Shown here: piece after piece, positions 36,233-44,921 of the stretch | How the letters are laid out: every line of letters starts with the position of its first letter | Position numbering within the stretch: the first letter of the stretch is position 1 | Made by a program: the position numbers and the translations under genes | The notes under the pieces: generated by a model | What the model was told of the DNA's origin: nothing | Database searches by the model: none | What the model saw: only the letters and a program-made list of their open reading frames with translations | NCBI RefSeq assembly: GCF_016219575.1 | Contig: NZ_JACRMG010000001.1 | Coordinates: forward strand, 62,001-126,000 | Direction of reading: 5' to 3' | DNA length: 64,000 nt | DNA from: Bradyrhizobium sp. | Lineage (GTDB): Bacteria; Pseudomonadota; Alphaproteobacteria; Rhizobiales; Xanthobacteraceae

Positions 36233-38221
36233 TTACGGTGCCAATTGAGACTCTTGGGCAAACCTAAGAAAATCGTCAAGCGCACTCGGGTCTTTCATTG
36301 AATCTGGATTGGCTGTTGTTGCCAGAGATGCTCCTTCGAGAATCTTTCGAACAGGAATCTCCATTTTCTTGCCCGTCAGGGTGTAAGGGATGCCGGCGAC
36401 GACTCGGATCGAATCTGGCACATGCCGAGGGCTGCAATTCGTACGCAGGGTATTTGCGATTTTGGAGACTAGTCCGTCGCTGCGTGCAAATCCGGAATTC
36501 AGCACGACAAAAAGCGACATGTAGTCCCGACCTTCTTTGTCCTTGTTGCAAACAACAATGCTATCAGCGATTTCCGGTAATGCTTCTATGCATCTGTAAA
36601 TTTCGGCTGTTCCAATGCGCACACCATGACGATTTAACGTGGAATCCGATCGCCCATAGACGACGGACGCGCCTTTTTTATCGAACTTCACGAAGTCCCC
36701 ATGTCGCCAGACTCCGGGAAAAACGTTGAAGTAGCTATCGAAATACTTACGTCCATCTGGATCGTTTAGAAAATGAAGCGGCATGCATGGTGCGGGGGCC
36801 GCGAGTACTAGTTCTCCGATTTCATCTACGATTGTGTTACCTTGAGGGTCGAAGGCTCTTGCGTCTATCCCAAGAATAGGCGCTGAAATCTCCCCGGCGT
36901 AGACGGGTAGGGTAGGAATACTGCCGACAATAGCGCTGCAAATTTCAGTGCCGCCACACGGGGCCGACATCCACACGTCCTTCTTTACTGCATCGTAAAC
37001 CCACTCAAAATCCTCTGGCTGCGCGGGCGAACCAGTGACCATCATGTAGTTGACGGAGGAGAGATCGTGCTTGACGCCGGGTTTGGTGGCAAGTTTGCGC
37101 TGGCCCTGAATAAAAGTAGGACTGGCTGCAAATCCGGTCGCTTTTGACTTGGCGACAATATCGAAAAGAACGTCCGGCTCTGGATAGGTGGGGCTACCAT
37201 CGTAGGTGACGATGGAAGCTCCTGTCATCAACGCGCTAACAAGTACGTTGAAGACCATCCAGCCGGTGGTGGTGTAATAAAAAATGCGGGATGCCTCATG
37301 AAAATTGGAATGAAGTGCACTGACATAGTGGGTGGCAATCATTCCGGCATGGCCGTGTACAATGGCTTTAGGGAGGCCTGTCGTCCCAGATGAAAAAAGC
37401 ACCCATAAAGGACTATCGATGTCCACTCTCTCAAATTTAAAGCTCTGCCGATCGATTGCTGGGCCCGCGAGAAGATCGGCATAAGGCACGGACAACTTGC
37501 TCGGCGCCTCGGCGTCCGAGCGCAGATACGGTAGCCAAACTACCGTTTCGAGAGACGGAAGCTCAGCGATGATTCGTTCGACATGCGTGGTTCTGTCATA
37601 ATCCTTTCCGTTGAAACGGTAGCCATCCACTGCAAACAAAACCTTCGGCCGCATTTGGGCAAACCGATCAATAACGGCTGACGTCCCGAATTCGGTAGCC
37701 GCAGATGCCCACACAGCCCCGATGGAAATTGTAGCGAGCATAGCTATGACAGTTTCTGGAATGTTCGGCATATAGGATACTACTGGGTCTCCTTTACCTA
37801 TGCCAAGCTGCCTCAATGACGTTGCGAGGCGCAAAACTCTGGCACAAAGATCTCCCCAGCTTAGAGTAACACTCGGGCGAGTCTCCGAATAAGCTACAAT
37901 CGCTGGTCGCGTCGGATCGCCAGATTGTTCGCCGCGTAGGATATGTTCGGCGTAGTTGACTTTAGATCCTTCAAACCATCTCGCGCCAGGCATGTGAGAA
38001 CCCGCGATCACTTGCTTGTAAGGAGCATCGCTTTGAATATCGAAATACTTCCAAACTGATTCCCAAAACCCTTCGAGATCGTTTACGGACCAGCGGTGTA
38101 GCGCAGGATAGTCCGAGAAATGCAAACCCTTTTCTTCTCGCAAAAATGAGATGAAGTGAGTTATCCTCGCATTCGCGATTGTTTCTGCAGACGGCTCCCA
38201 CAACAATTTCAAATCGCTCAT
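36233..38221 (-). CDS. Acetoacetate-CoA ligase (acetoacetyl-CoA synthetase)
   Basis: An adenylate-forming enzyme of 662 aa that converts acetoacetate or a related 3-keto acid plus CoA to the thioester. Length and order match acetoacetyl-CoA synthetase: N-terminal LWEPSAE, GARWFEGSKVNYAEHIL near residue 80, P-loop LFSSGTTGLPKAIVHGHAG near 270, GGTEICSAIVGS near 395, GDFVKFDKKG, RSDSTLNRHGVRIGTAEIY and C-terminal TLTGKKMEIPVRKIL with the catalytic Lys. The start has GGAGTG upstream. Its codons are more AT-rich than those of the island's other genes. An operator-like palindrome lies 40 bp upstream, matching one upstream of the aldo/keto reductase. Confidence 0.94.
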   Translation of the reverse strand: MSDLKLLWEPSAETIANARITHFISFLREEKGLHFSDYPALHRWSVNDLEGFWESVWKYFDIQSDAPYKQVIAGSHMPGARWFEGSKVNYAEHILRGEQSGDPTRPAIVAYSETRPSVTLSWGDLCARVLRLATSLRQLGIGKGDPVVSYMPNIPETVIAMLATISIGAVWASAATEFGTSAVIDRFAQMRPKVLFAVDGYRFNGKDYDRTTHVERIIAELPSLETVVWLPYLRSDAEAPSKLSVPYADLLAGPAIDRQSFKFERVDIDSPLWVLFSSGTTGLPKAIVHGHAGMIATHYVSALHSNFHEASRIFYYTTTGWMVFNVLVSALMTGASIVTYDGSPTYPEPDVLFDIVAKSKATGFAASPTFIQGQRKLATKPGVKHDLSSVNYMMVTGSPAQPEDFEWVYDAVKKDVWMSAPCGGTEICSAIVGSIPTLPVYAGEISAPILGIDARAFDPQGNTIVDEIGELVLAAPAPCMPLHFLNDPDGRKYFDSYFNVFPGVWRHGDFVKFDKKGASVVYGRSDSTLNRHGVRIGTAEIYRCIEALPEIADSIVVCNKDKEGRDYMSLFVVLNSGFARSDGLVSKIANTLRTNCSPRHVPDSIRVVAGIPYTLTGKKMEIPVRKILEGASLATTANPDSMKDPSALDDFLRFAQESQLAP

Positions 38222-38260
38222 TTTTCACTCCGTAGCCCAGTAATCATCTCAGATCTGGTA

Positions 38261-38281
38261 TTGGTACTATTATGGTATCAA
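38261..38281. promoter_or_regulatory. Operator copy 1, upstream of acetoacetyl-CoA synthetase
   Basis: A 21-bp near-palindrome with arms TTGGTACTAT and ATGGTATCAA around one base. It matches the perfect palindrome at 38524-38544 at all but a few positions. It lies 40 bp outside the synthetase start, where a repressor would act on the minus-strand promoter. Confidence 0.65.
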
Positions 38282-38523
38282 CGGACCGGAAGCAAGAATA
38301 GCGCCGTGCGCAGTCACGGAGCTGCAGATTCCACAGCGCGCCTTTGTGTCATCGCGTGTTGCAGCAAGTTTGCCCGCATGGTCCTTCGTCTCCCCCGAAA
38401 CTCTCTTTTAACGACACATCCCCCGAAGGTGTACCCAGCCATTTGTTGGCACTTGACGTGTCAAAGCGCGAAGCATGGACCCGCATACAGGGCAGGTCTG
38501 TTGACATGCAACATAAAAGATTG

Positions 38524-38544
38524 TTGATACTATGATAGTATCAA
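38524..38544. promoter_or_regulatory. Operator copy 2, upstream of the aldo/keto reductase
   Basis: A perfect 10-bp inverted repeat (arms TTGATACTAT and ATAGTATCAA, one central base). It lies 168 bp before the aldo/keto reductase start. Together with copy 1 it brackets the 490-bp divergent gap 38222-38711, which otherwise holds no gene. The HxlR regulator at 39760 is the nearest candidate to bind both. Confidence 0.7.
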
Positions 38545-38711
38545 TGTCGGTGGGCAGGCTGCTGAAGCGGCCTGCATGGATGACAATCCATTACATTCGT
38601 TCGAGACGCTTTCGGGCAGGGCTGCGGCCTCTTGGGGCGCAAGGCTGTTTTCTTGGGCTAGATTAATCGGTTGGGCATTCCGTAACGCCCAGCAATGATG
38701 GGAGGGACATT

Positions 38712-39773
38712 ATGAGATATAAAACATTTGGCCGGCAGACGGGATTGCGAGTGTCCGAGGTTGCTCTCGGTGGTGGTAACTTCGGAAATAGGTTGGGCTA
38801 TGGCTCTCAAGCGCAGGATGCGCGGGTGATGTTTGACGCCTACGTAACCGCCGGAGGAAATTTCATCGACACTAGCGAAAACTATCAATTTGGCGAGTCC
38901 GAGGAATTGGTGGGGCAATTCATAGCGGGTCGGCGCCAGGAGTTCGTTATCGGAACGAAGTTTACTCAAAGCGCCGATAAAGAAGCTACGCTTTCAAAAA
39001 CCGGAAATAGCCGCAAGAATATGATTTACTCGCTTGAGCAGAGTCTCAAGCGCTTGAAGACCGATCACGTCGATCTTTACTGGGTGCATATGCCCGACTT
39101 CATGACCCCGATGGAGGAAATTGTGCGTGCTTTCGACGATCTTGCGCGGGCGGGCAAGATCCTACACGCCGGCCTATCTAACTTTCCCGCTTGGCGAGCC
39201 GCCAGAGGGGCCACGATTAGCGATTTAAGGGGGGCGGCACCGATCGTTGCTATCCAAATTGAATATAGCTTGGTCGAACGCACGGCAGAGCGTGAGCTTT
39301 TGCCCATGGCCGAAGCGCTCGGCCTGGGCGTGGCCACATGGTCCCCGCTCGGCGGTGGTTTGCTCACCGGCAAATATCGTTCGAGTCCGGAAGGGCGAGC
39401 GAAAAGTTTGGGTGTGTTAGTTCACCGCGAAACCGAGCAGCGTCACACAGCAATCATTGATGCGCTCTTTGATGTTGCAAAAGAAATCGAACGCACGCCC
39501 ACGCATGTCGCGATCGGATGGCTGAGAGCGCGGTCTGCGCGATCGACCACGGGTATCGTTCCGATTCTGGGCCCACGTACCATTGATCAGCTTAACGACA
39601 CCCTAGACGCATTAACTGTTACTCTAAGTATAGAGCAGCTCGAAAAGCTCGAGCAGGCGAGCGCATTTGCACTAGGGGTTCCTCATGAGATGATCGGTAA
39701 CGACTATTATCGAACCAAACTCAGCGGTGGCAAGCCCGAGTTGTTCGACTATCCCAAGTTCACCGTGGCTTGA
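38712..39773 (+). CDS. Aldo/keto reductase
   Basis: A 353-aa NADPH-dependent TIM-barrel reductase. The catalytic tetrad is visible: Asp and Tyr in FIDTSENYQFGESE (about residues 53-58), Lys in IGTKF (about 87) and His in VHMPD (about 131). The cofactor region SPLGGGLLTGKY and the C-terminal PILGPRTIDQLNDTLDAL are typical. The start is preceded by GGGAGGG. It belongs to the AT-rich block and overlaps the convergent hxlR gene by 14 bp. It shares an operator type with the acetoacetyl-CoA synthetase, so the two probably act in one pathway, for example interconverting a keto and hydroxy acid (inference). Confidence 0.93.
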   Translation: MRYKTFGRQTGLRVSEVALGGGNFGNRLGYGSQAQDARVMFDAYVTAGGNFIDTSENYQFGESEELVGQFIAGRRQEFVIGTKFTQSADKEATLSKTGNSRKNMIYSLEQSLKRLKTDHVDLYWVHMPDFMTPMEEIVRAFDDLARAGKILHAGLSNFPAWRAARGATISDLRGAAPIVAIQIEYSLVERTAERELLPMAEALGLGVATWSPLGGGLLTGKYRSSPEGRAKSLGVLVHRETEQRHTAIIDALFDVAKEIERTPTHVAIGWLRARSARSTTGIVPILGPRTIDQLNDTLDALTVTLSIEQLEKLEQASAFALGVPHEMIGNDYYRTKLSGGKPELFDYPKFTVA

Positions 39774-40293
39774 TGAGGGGCTTGGGCTTAGATGCTTTGG
39801 GGACCGAAAAGGGCCGAAGCCGGGCGTACTTCGCCTTAATCCGATCGTCCGCCCCCGGACCAAGAACAAAGGCATGCACATCATCGGTGATGGGCATGCC
39901 TGTTCTTTTATCCATCAGTCCTAGGTCAACATCAATTCCAGTCCGTGAGTCGATTAGCCTTGTGCTCGGCTTTGCGGCCGCAAAATGTCGATGGCCCCAG
40001 GCAAACAGAGCAAGGAGCACCGGCTGAAAATCTCGACCAACCGATGTGAGCTCGTAGCAGAACCGAAGCGGCTTTTTGCTGTAGGGCACCTTTCTGAGCA
40101 ACCCATTTTTCACCAGTGCGGACATTCTACGTGACAGAATTCCAGGGCTGATCCTAAGGCTCGCTTCAATTTCGTCAAACCGTGAAAGCCCCTCAAAAAT
40201 ATCGCGCATGATCAAGATGGTCCACCAATCCCCCGCGCGGTCGAGACTGCGGGCAATTGAGCAGCGTGATTTTTCGAATGATTTGCGTTTCAA
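39760..40293 (-). CDS. HxlR family transcriptional regulator
   Basis: A long HxlR-type regulator of 177 aa: CSIARSLDRAGDWWTILIMRDIFEGLSRFDEI, split here as CSIARSLDRAGDWWTILIMR, then LRISPGILSRRMSALVKNGLL and RFCYELTSVGRDFQPVLLAL. A C-terminal extension beyond residue 110 (RLIDSRTGIDVDLGLMDKRTG) is seen in the group that regulates catabolic genes. No ATG is available; TTG at 40293 is the first usable codon. It lies tail-to-tail with the aldo/keto reductase. It may bind the paired palindromes at 38261 and 38524. Confidence 0.88.
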   Translation of the reverse strand: MKRKSFEKSRCSIARSLDRAGDWWTILIMRDIFEGLSRFDEIEASLRISPGILSRRMSALVKNGLLRKVPYSKKPLRFCYELTSVGRDFQPVLLALFAWGHRHFAAAKPSTRLIDSRTGIDVDLGLMDKRTGMPITDDVHAFVLGPGADDRIKAKYARLRPFSVPKASKPKPLIKPR

Positions 40294-40455
40294 GCGACGT
40301 CCAGTGCTAGAGACTCAAACCGCCGTTCCACCGGCGGAGGCCCTCGCTATCATACATAAAAAGGTGCCGCGCTAACGGCATCAAATCATAGCAAAAGCGC
40401 GGTCCTGCGGGCGGCGCTGGGGCATCATCAATTCCGAAGCGACCAGAAAAAAGCA

Positions 40456-40504
40456 TTGACAAACTCAAACAATCATTTCAAATGGTCATTTGAAATGATT
40501 GTTT
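40456..40504 (+). promoter_or_regulatory. Promoter with a 38-bp perfect palindromic operator
   Basis: TTGACA at 40456-40461 is a perfect -35 element, with TCAAAT at 40478-40483 as a possible -10. From 40467 to 40504 the DNA is a perfect palindrome: an 18-bp arm ending ATTTCAAATG, two central bases, then its reverse complement. It starts 5 bp after the -35 box and covers the -10. This is 47 bp before the binding-protein gene. The TetR encoded just downstream is the likely repressor. Confidence 0.7.
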
Positions 40505-40550
40505 TAAGAAAGAGCGTGCCTCCCTTTGGCCGCCTTGTCTGGAGGTAAAT

Positions 40551-41750
40551 ATGTTTCGCTGGTTTGCTTCATTCTTTTTGACCTTCAGCATTGCAATTCA
40601 CCCCGCTCTTTCAGCAGAAGAACCGGGTATCAGTTCATCTGAAATCAAAATCGGATCGACATTTGCTTTTAGCGGTCCGGCCTCGCCTCAGGGAAACGTT
40701 GGGCGAGCAATTATTGCTTACATCGACGCGCTCAATGAGCGAGGTGGAATTAACGGCCGCAAAATCAAATTCATCGCTCTGGATGATTCTTACAATCCGG
40801 CGAAAGCCATAGAGCACACGCGCCGACTGGTGGAGAGCGATCAGGTCGCGTTTATGTTCAGTCAGTTGGGAACAATCAGCAATTCCGCAACGGCGAAGTA
40901 CCTTACCGCTAAGAAAGTGCCCGGTCTCTTTATCGTTAGCGGCGCAGCCAAATTCACAAACACTGACGAATATCCTTACACGACCACTGGGCTTCCGAGT
41001 TCGTTCAAAGAAGGAAAAATTTACGCACGGTATATCGCCGAAACGCTCCCGACTGCGAAAATCGCGATCCTGTATCAAAGCGACGATTTGGGAAAAGATT
41101 TCCTTGTGGCTTTCAAGGACTACCTCAAGGCAGATTACGCCAACCGGGTAATCTCCGCATCCTATGACATAACTGATCCTACGATCGATTCACAGGTGAT
41201 AACTCTCCGAAGCTCGGGTGCCGATGTGCTCCTTTTTGCTGGTTCTCCTCGATTCGCCGCGCAAACCATCCGCAAGGTCAATGAGCTGGGCTGGAAGCCT
41301 CTGGTTATTATCAACTCGGTTTCTAACTCGGTTTCCGCAACGCTCACGCCGGCGGGCTTGGACAAGTCGGCGGGTGTCGTGACTGCTTCGTTATTCAAGG
41401 ATCCAAATGATCCTAAATGGAAAGACGACGTTGGAGTGAAGGATTACGTGGCGTTTCTGGCGAAGCATCTGCCATCGGCAGATCCGGCGGATGCGCCCTA
41501 CATGCTGGGAATGCAGCAAGCACGACTTCTTGAGCAAGTCTTAAAACAGTGCGGCGATGACCTCTCGCGGGCGAACATTGTTAAGCAGGCCCGCAACTTA
41601 AGAAATTTGACTCTACCCTTGGTTCTCCCAGGGATTCAAGTGAATACGGGCCCCGATAACAACCAGGCGATCACGCTTCTCCAGTTACAGCGATGGACCG
41701 GGACGAGCTGGGAGAGGATCGGCGGCGTTGTCGGCGGCTCAGATAGATAG
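40551..41750 (+). CDS. Liv-type ABC transporter substrate-binding protein, orphan
   Basis: A periplasmic binding protein of 399 aa with a signal peptide (MFRWFASFFLTFSIAIHPAL then SAEEPG). The mature part, IKIGSTFAFSGPASPQGNVG and LPTAKIAILYQSDDLGKDF, closely follows the island's other orphan binding protein at 25554, but the codons here are more AT-rich. No permease or ATPase gene is nearby. The start follows GGAGGTAAAT. A strong promoter and a long palindromic operator precede it, and a tetR gene follows at once, so expression is probably substrate-induced. It likely supplies the substrate for the molybdenum-hydroxylase pathway downstream (inference). Confidence 0.93.
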   Translation: MFRWFASFFLTFSIAIHPALSAEEPGISSSEIKIGSTFAFSGPASPQGNVGRAIIAYIDALNERGGINGRKIKFIALDDSYNPAKAIEHTRRLVESDQVAFMFSQLGTISNSATAKYLTAKKVPGLFIVSGAAKFTNTDEYPYTTTGLPSSFKEGKIYARYIAETLPTAKIAILYQSDDLGKDFLVAFKDYLKADYANRVISASYDITDPTIDSQVITLRSSGADVLLFAGSPRFAAQTIRKVNELGWKPLVIINSVSNSVSATLTPAGLDKSAGVVTASLFKDPNDPKWKDDVGVKDYVAFLAKHLPSADPADAPYMLGMQQARLLEQVLKQCGDDLSRANIVKQARNLRNLTLPLVLPGIQVNTGPDNNQAITLLQLQRWTGTSWERIGGVVGGSDR

Positions 41751-41790
41751 GTGGTTTCAAGAGCCGCCTAATGCAGTGAAAGCCGCCAAA

Positions 41791-42459
41791 ATGATTAAAG
41801 CAATTGCAGAAGACAGTGAGATCAGGTCGCGCATTCTGAATGCCGCTGAAGAACTCTTCGCAAAAAATGGCCTGGAAACATCTATCCGAGAAATAACAGA
41901 GCTCGCGAATGTTAATATCGCCGCGGTGAATTATTATTTTAGTTCGAAAACGGCTCTTTCGGAAGCAATTTTTGAGCAGTTATCTCAGCGCATTAATATC
42001 AAAAGGCTCTCAGACCTCGAGAGCCTTCTAAGTCTTGCGCGGAACGAATGTAGACCCCCTTCCTTGCGGGATATTGTGCTCGCGTTCATACGGCCGTACT
42101 TCGAGCCAGGGTCAGATGGGAAGTTGCTCGCTCGCCTGATACTTCAGAGTCGCATTGCTCCCACCTCGCTAACTAAGGTCATTGTGGAGCGTCATTTCGA
42201 TCCGATGGCGAAGCGCTTCATTGAGGCCTTTTCGCTCGCGTGCCCTTCTGTGGAAGCTTCCAAGTTTTACAGGCGATACGAGTTTATGGTCGGTACTGTT
42301 GTCTTTACCATTTCTGATCCTGCCGGAGGCAGCCGCATGAGGCGACTGTCGAATGGTCGGATCGACGTTGATGATCCGGACGTGGCTTCCTCGCTTGTAT
42401 CGTTTGTGATCGGTGGACTGTCGGCGGACGACGGCTTGGTGCCAGATCAGAGTGGTTGA
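41791..42459 (+). CDS. TetR family transcriptional regulator
   Basis: A TetR regulator of about 222 aa. HTH: SEIRSRILNAAEELFAKNGL then REITELANVNIAAVNYYFSSKTAL. Its long C-terminal domain (YEFMVGTVVFTISDPAGGSR) resembles the CerR/YbiH-like group. ATG 41791 fits the family N-terminus, but a TTG at 41728 with GGGAGAGG upstream, inside the end of the binding-protein gene, is also possible. It is the second gene of the transcript behind the 38-bp palindrome, so it probably represses its own operon. Confidence 0.88.
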   Translation: MIKAIAEDSEIRSRILNAAEELFAKNGLETSIREITELANVNIAAVNYYFSSKTALSEAIFEQLSQRINIKRLSDLESLLSLARNECRPPSLRDIVLAFIRPYFEPGSDGKLLARLILQSRIAPTSLTKVIVERHFDPMAKRFIEAFSLACPSVEASKFYRRYEFMVGTVVFTISDPAGGSRMRRLSNGRIDVDDPDVASSLVSFVIGGLSADDGLVPDQSG

Positions 42460-42545
42460 GCGCCCGTGTGAATTGTCGCCACCGTTTGTGCAGCGGGTGG
42501 GTGCTGTCGTTGCCTTCCACAAAATCAGTGTGTCAGAAAGAAACA

Positions 42546-44882
42546 ATGAGTGTAGATCTCAAGTCAATCGCTTTTGGCAGTGATCGAGGTGCTGCGAAAA
42601 GCGGCAAGCTTTCACTCGTATTAGGTCAAGGACGATACTCGGATGACGTGAGGGTCCCTGGGCAAGTCCATGCGGTTTTTGTGCGTAGCACGGTAAGCCA
42701 CGCTATCATCGGGTCTATCGATATTAAAGACGCTGCAAAAATGCCCGGCGTACTCGCGATTTTTACCGGCGCTGATCTTGCGGCCGATGGCATCGGCGAA
42801 TTTCCTATTCTCGCAAGCGCAATAGGTCGCGATGGAAAACCAATGTTGGTGGCGACAGCGCCGGTCCTGGCGGTCGACCGCGTGAAACACTCGGGTGAGC
42901 CAGTCGCGATTGTTGTAGCTGAATCCGAGAATCAGGCGGCGGACGCCGCAGAGGCGGTTCTTGTACATTGCGAGCCGCTTAGGCCGGTCCTGAATATCGA
43001 GGATGCAATGAAGCCTGGTGCTCCACAGCTTAGCGAGCACATTCCCAGCAATATCGTGCTTGACTGGACCAGCGGCGATCTGGAGGCCGTTGAAGCTGCA
43101 TTCAAGAGCGCTCATCACATCGAGCGCATTCGCTTGAACGACGACCGCGTGGCCGCGGTATCAATGGAGCCACGTTCGGGTATTGCTAATTGGGATGAGC
43201 AGAGCGGACGGTTCACTCTAATAACTGCCACCCAGGGCGTCGCGGTCGTTCGTAAAGTCATCGCGGAGTCTGTTCTTAAGGTTCCCGTCGATTCATTACG
43301 TGTACTGACGGACGACGTCGGTGGCGGGTTTGGAATGAAAATACAAGCATACTCCGAGTATGCTGCTATCCTTTACGCCTCCAAGAAACTGAACAGGACA
43401 GTGAGGTGGAAGAATTCCAGATTAGAAAGCTTTCTCAGCGATACTCAGGGGCGCGGCTATATCATTCACGGTGAAATAGCGCTCGACGCTGAGGGGCGAA
43501 TCCTGGCGCTTCGAGTCAATAACATGATCGGGCTTGGAGCTTACACGTCCCCTTTCACAACAGCTTTTTCGACAGTGAACACCAAGAATTGTCTTTCAAG
43601 CGTATATAAGATCCCCGCCATCGAAATGGGAGCAAAAGTTGTTCTGACAAATATGGTCCCGTTAGGTCCATATCGAGGAGCGGGAAGGCCTGAAGCTATC
43701 TATGTTGTTGAGCGCCTCATCGAGGCGGCGGCACGATCAATGAAGATAGATTGCGTTGAACTGCGAAGACGCAATCTTATCGGCACGGACGCTTTTCCAT
43801 ATCAGACGGCTGTTGGACCTATATACGATAGCGGCGAGTTCGAAGCCGTTATGGATAAGGCGCTAGAACTGTCGAACTGGCGAACCTTTCCGGAGCGTCG
43901 CGCCGAGGCGGAGACGCGCGGTAAGATACGCGGCATTGGAATTTGTTGCTTTCTTGAGGTTGCAGGTGCGATCCTTAACGAGAAGGCGGACATTCGATTT
44001 AGCAAGGATGGCTATCTGGAAGTTCGTATGGGTGCGCAAGAGATGGGGCAGGGTTTTAATGCCACCATGTACGATGTCATCGCTTCTCAGGTAGGCGTGC
44101 CGGTTGATCGCGTAAAACTGATTCAAGGTGACAGCGATGAAATCCACGAAGGGCTGCCTTCGCTTGCATCGCGGTCACTCATGATGGCAGGAAATGCAGC
44201 GGTCTTGGCCTGTAGACAGGCGATTGAGAAGGGACTCCCGATCGCTGCGCGCGTGTTTGAAAGCGCGCAGGAAGACATTGAATATCGGGATGGGCACTAT
44301 CGGATCGCAGGAACCGACCTAAGGCTCTCTATTCTTGATATTCCGGCCAAAGCGTCATCACTCGAAGGCGATCTTGACGAAACGGTTCTCAACACGGTGG
44401 CCGAGTTCGTTTCGCCACAACTGACGTTTCCGAACGGATGTCATGTCTGCGAGGTTGAAATTGATCCCGACACGGGTGTTGTAGCGGTCGTTAACTTTAC
44501 AGCCGTCGACGATGTCGGCAACGTGATGAACGAAGCCGCCGTGTGTGGACAAATTCACGGTGGTGTCGTGCAAGGCCTCGGACAGGTGCTTGGTGAGCAG
44601 GTCGTTTATAACAGTGATGGGCAACTGCTAACGTCCTCGTTGATGGACTATTTCATGCCGCGTGCGAGCGATGTTTCGTCGATAACAACCGCTCTTCACG
44701 TTGTCCCGTGCACAAACAATCCTCTTGGCGTGAAAGGGGCGGGCGAATCCGGTGTGGCTGGCGCGCTTCCTGCGTCGATGAATGCAGTTTTGAACGCGTT
44801 GGCTGGCAAGGGTATCGATCATTTTGATATGCCGGCGACGCCATATCGACTGTGGCAAGCTCTTCAGCACGCCAGTTCATAA
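42546..44882 (+). CDS. Molybdenum hydroxylase large (molybdopterin-binding) subunit, xanthine dehydrogenase/CoxL family
   Basis: The catalytic subunit, 778 aa, of an aerobic Mo-pterin hydroxylase that puts water-derived oxygen on a C-H next to a ring nitrogen or carbonyl, or a related substrate. Motifs: VLGQGRYSDDV at the N-terminus, DDVGGGFGMK (about residue 260), GPYRGAGRPEA (about 375), EMGQGFNATMYDVIASQ, and the catalytic Glu in GVKGAGESGVAG (about residue 735). The AYRCSFR loop with Cys that marks true CO dehydrogenase is absent, so the substrate is organic. ATG 42546 follows AGAAAG. The Fe-S and FAD subunits are encoded 0.9 kb and 1.4 kb downstream, with a hydratase gene between. Confidence 0.93.
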   Translation: MSVDLKSIAFGSDRGAAKSGKLSLVLGQGRYSDDVRVPGQVHAVFVRSTVSHAIIGSIDIKDAAKMPGVLAIFTGADLAADGIGEFPILASAIGRDGKPMLVATAPVLAVDRVKHSGEPVAIVVAESENQAADAAEAVLVHCEPLRPVLNIEDAMKPGAPQLSEHIPSNIVLDWTSGDLEAVEAAFKSAHHIERIRLNDDRVAAVSMEPRSGIANWDEQSGRFTLITATQGVAVVRKVIAESVLKVPVDSLRVLTDDVGGGFGMKIQAYSEYAAILYASKKLNRTVRWKNSRLESFLSDTQGRGYIIHGEIALDAEGRILALRVNNMIGLGAYTSPFTTAFSTVNTKNCLSSVYKIPAIEMGAKVVLTNMVPLGPYRGAGRPEAIYVVERLIEAAARSMKIDCVELRRRNLIGTDAFPYQTAVGPIYDSGEFEAVMDKALELSNWRTFPERRAEAETRGKIRGIGICCFLEVAGAILNEKADIRFSKDGYLEVRMGAQEMGQGFNATMYDVIASQVGVPVDRVKLIQGDSDEIHEGLPSLASRSLMMAGNAAVLACRQAIEKGLPIAARVFESAQEDIEYRDGHYRIAGTDLRLSILDIPAKASSLEGDLDETVLNTVAEFVSPQLTFPNGCHVCEVEIDPDTGVVAVVNFTAVDDVGNVMNEAAVCGQIHGGVVQGLGQVLGEQVVYNSDGQLLTSSLMDYFMPRASDVSSITTALHVVPCTNNPLGVKGAGESGVAGALPASMNAVLNALAGKGIDHFDMPATPYRLWQALQHASS

Positions 44883-44921
44883 GCTAGTCCTTTGCGGCCG
44901 TAAAACAGCGAGAGCTTCACG

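Noticed and set aside
42546..44882. Calling the large subunit an aerobic CO dehydrogenase
   Set aside because: The Cys-containing AYRCSFR loop typical of CO dehydrogenase is replaced by GPYRGAGRPEA, as in hydroxylases of organic substrates.
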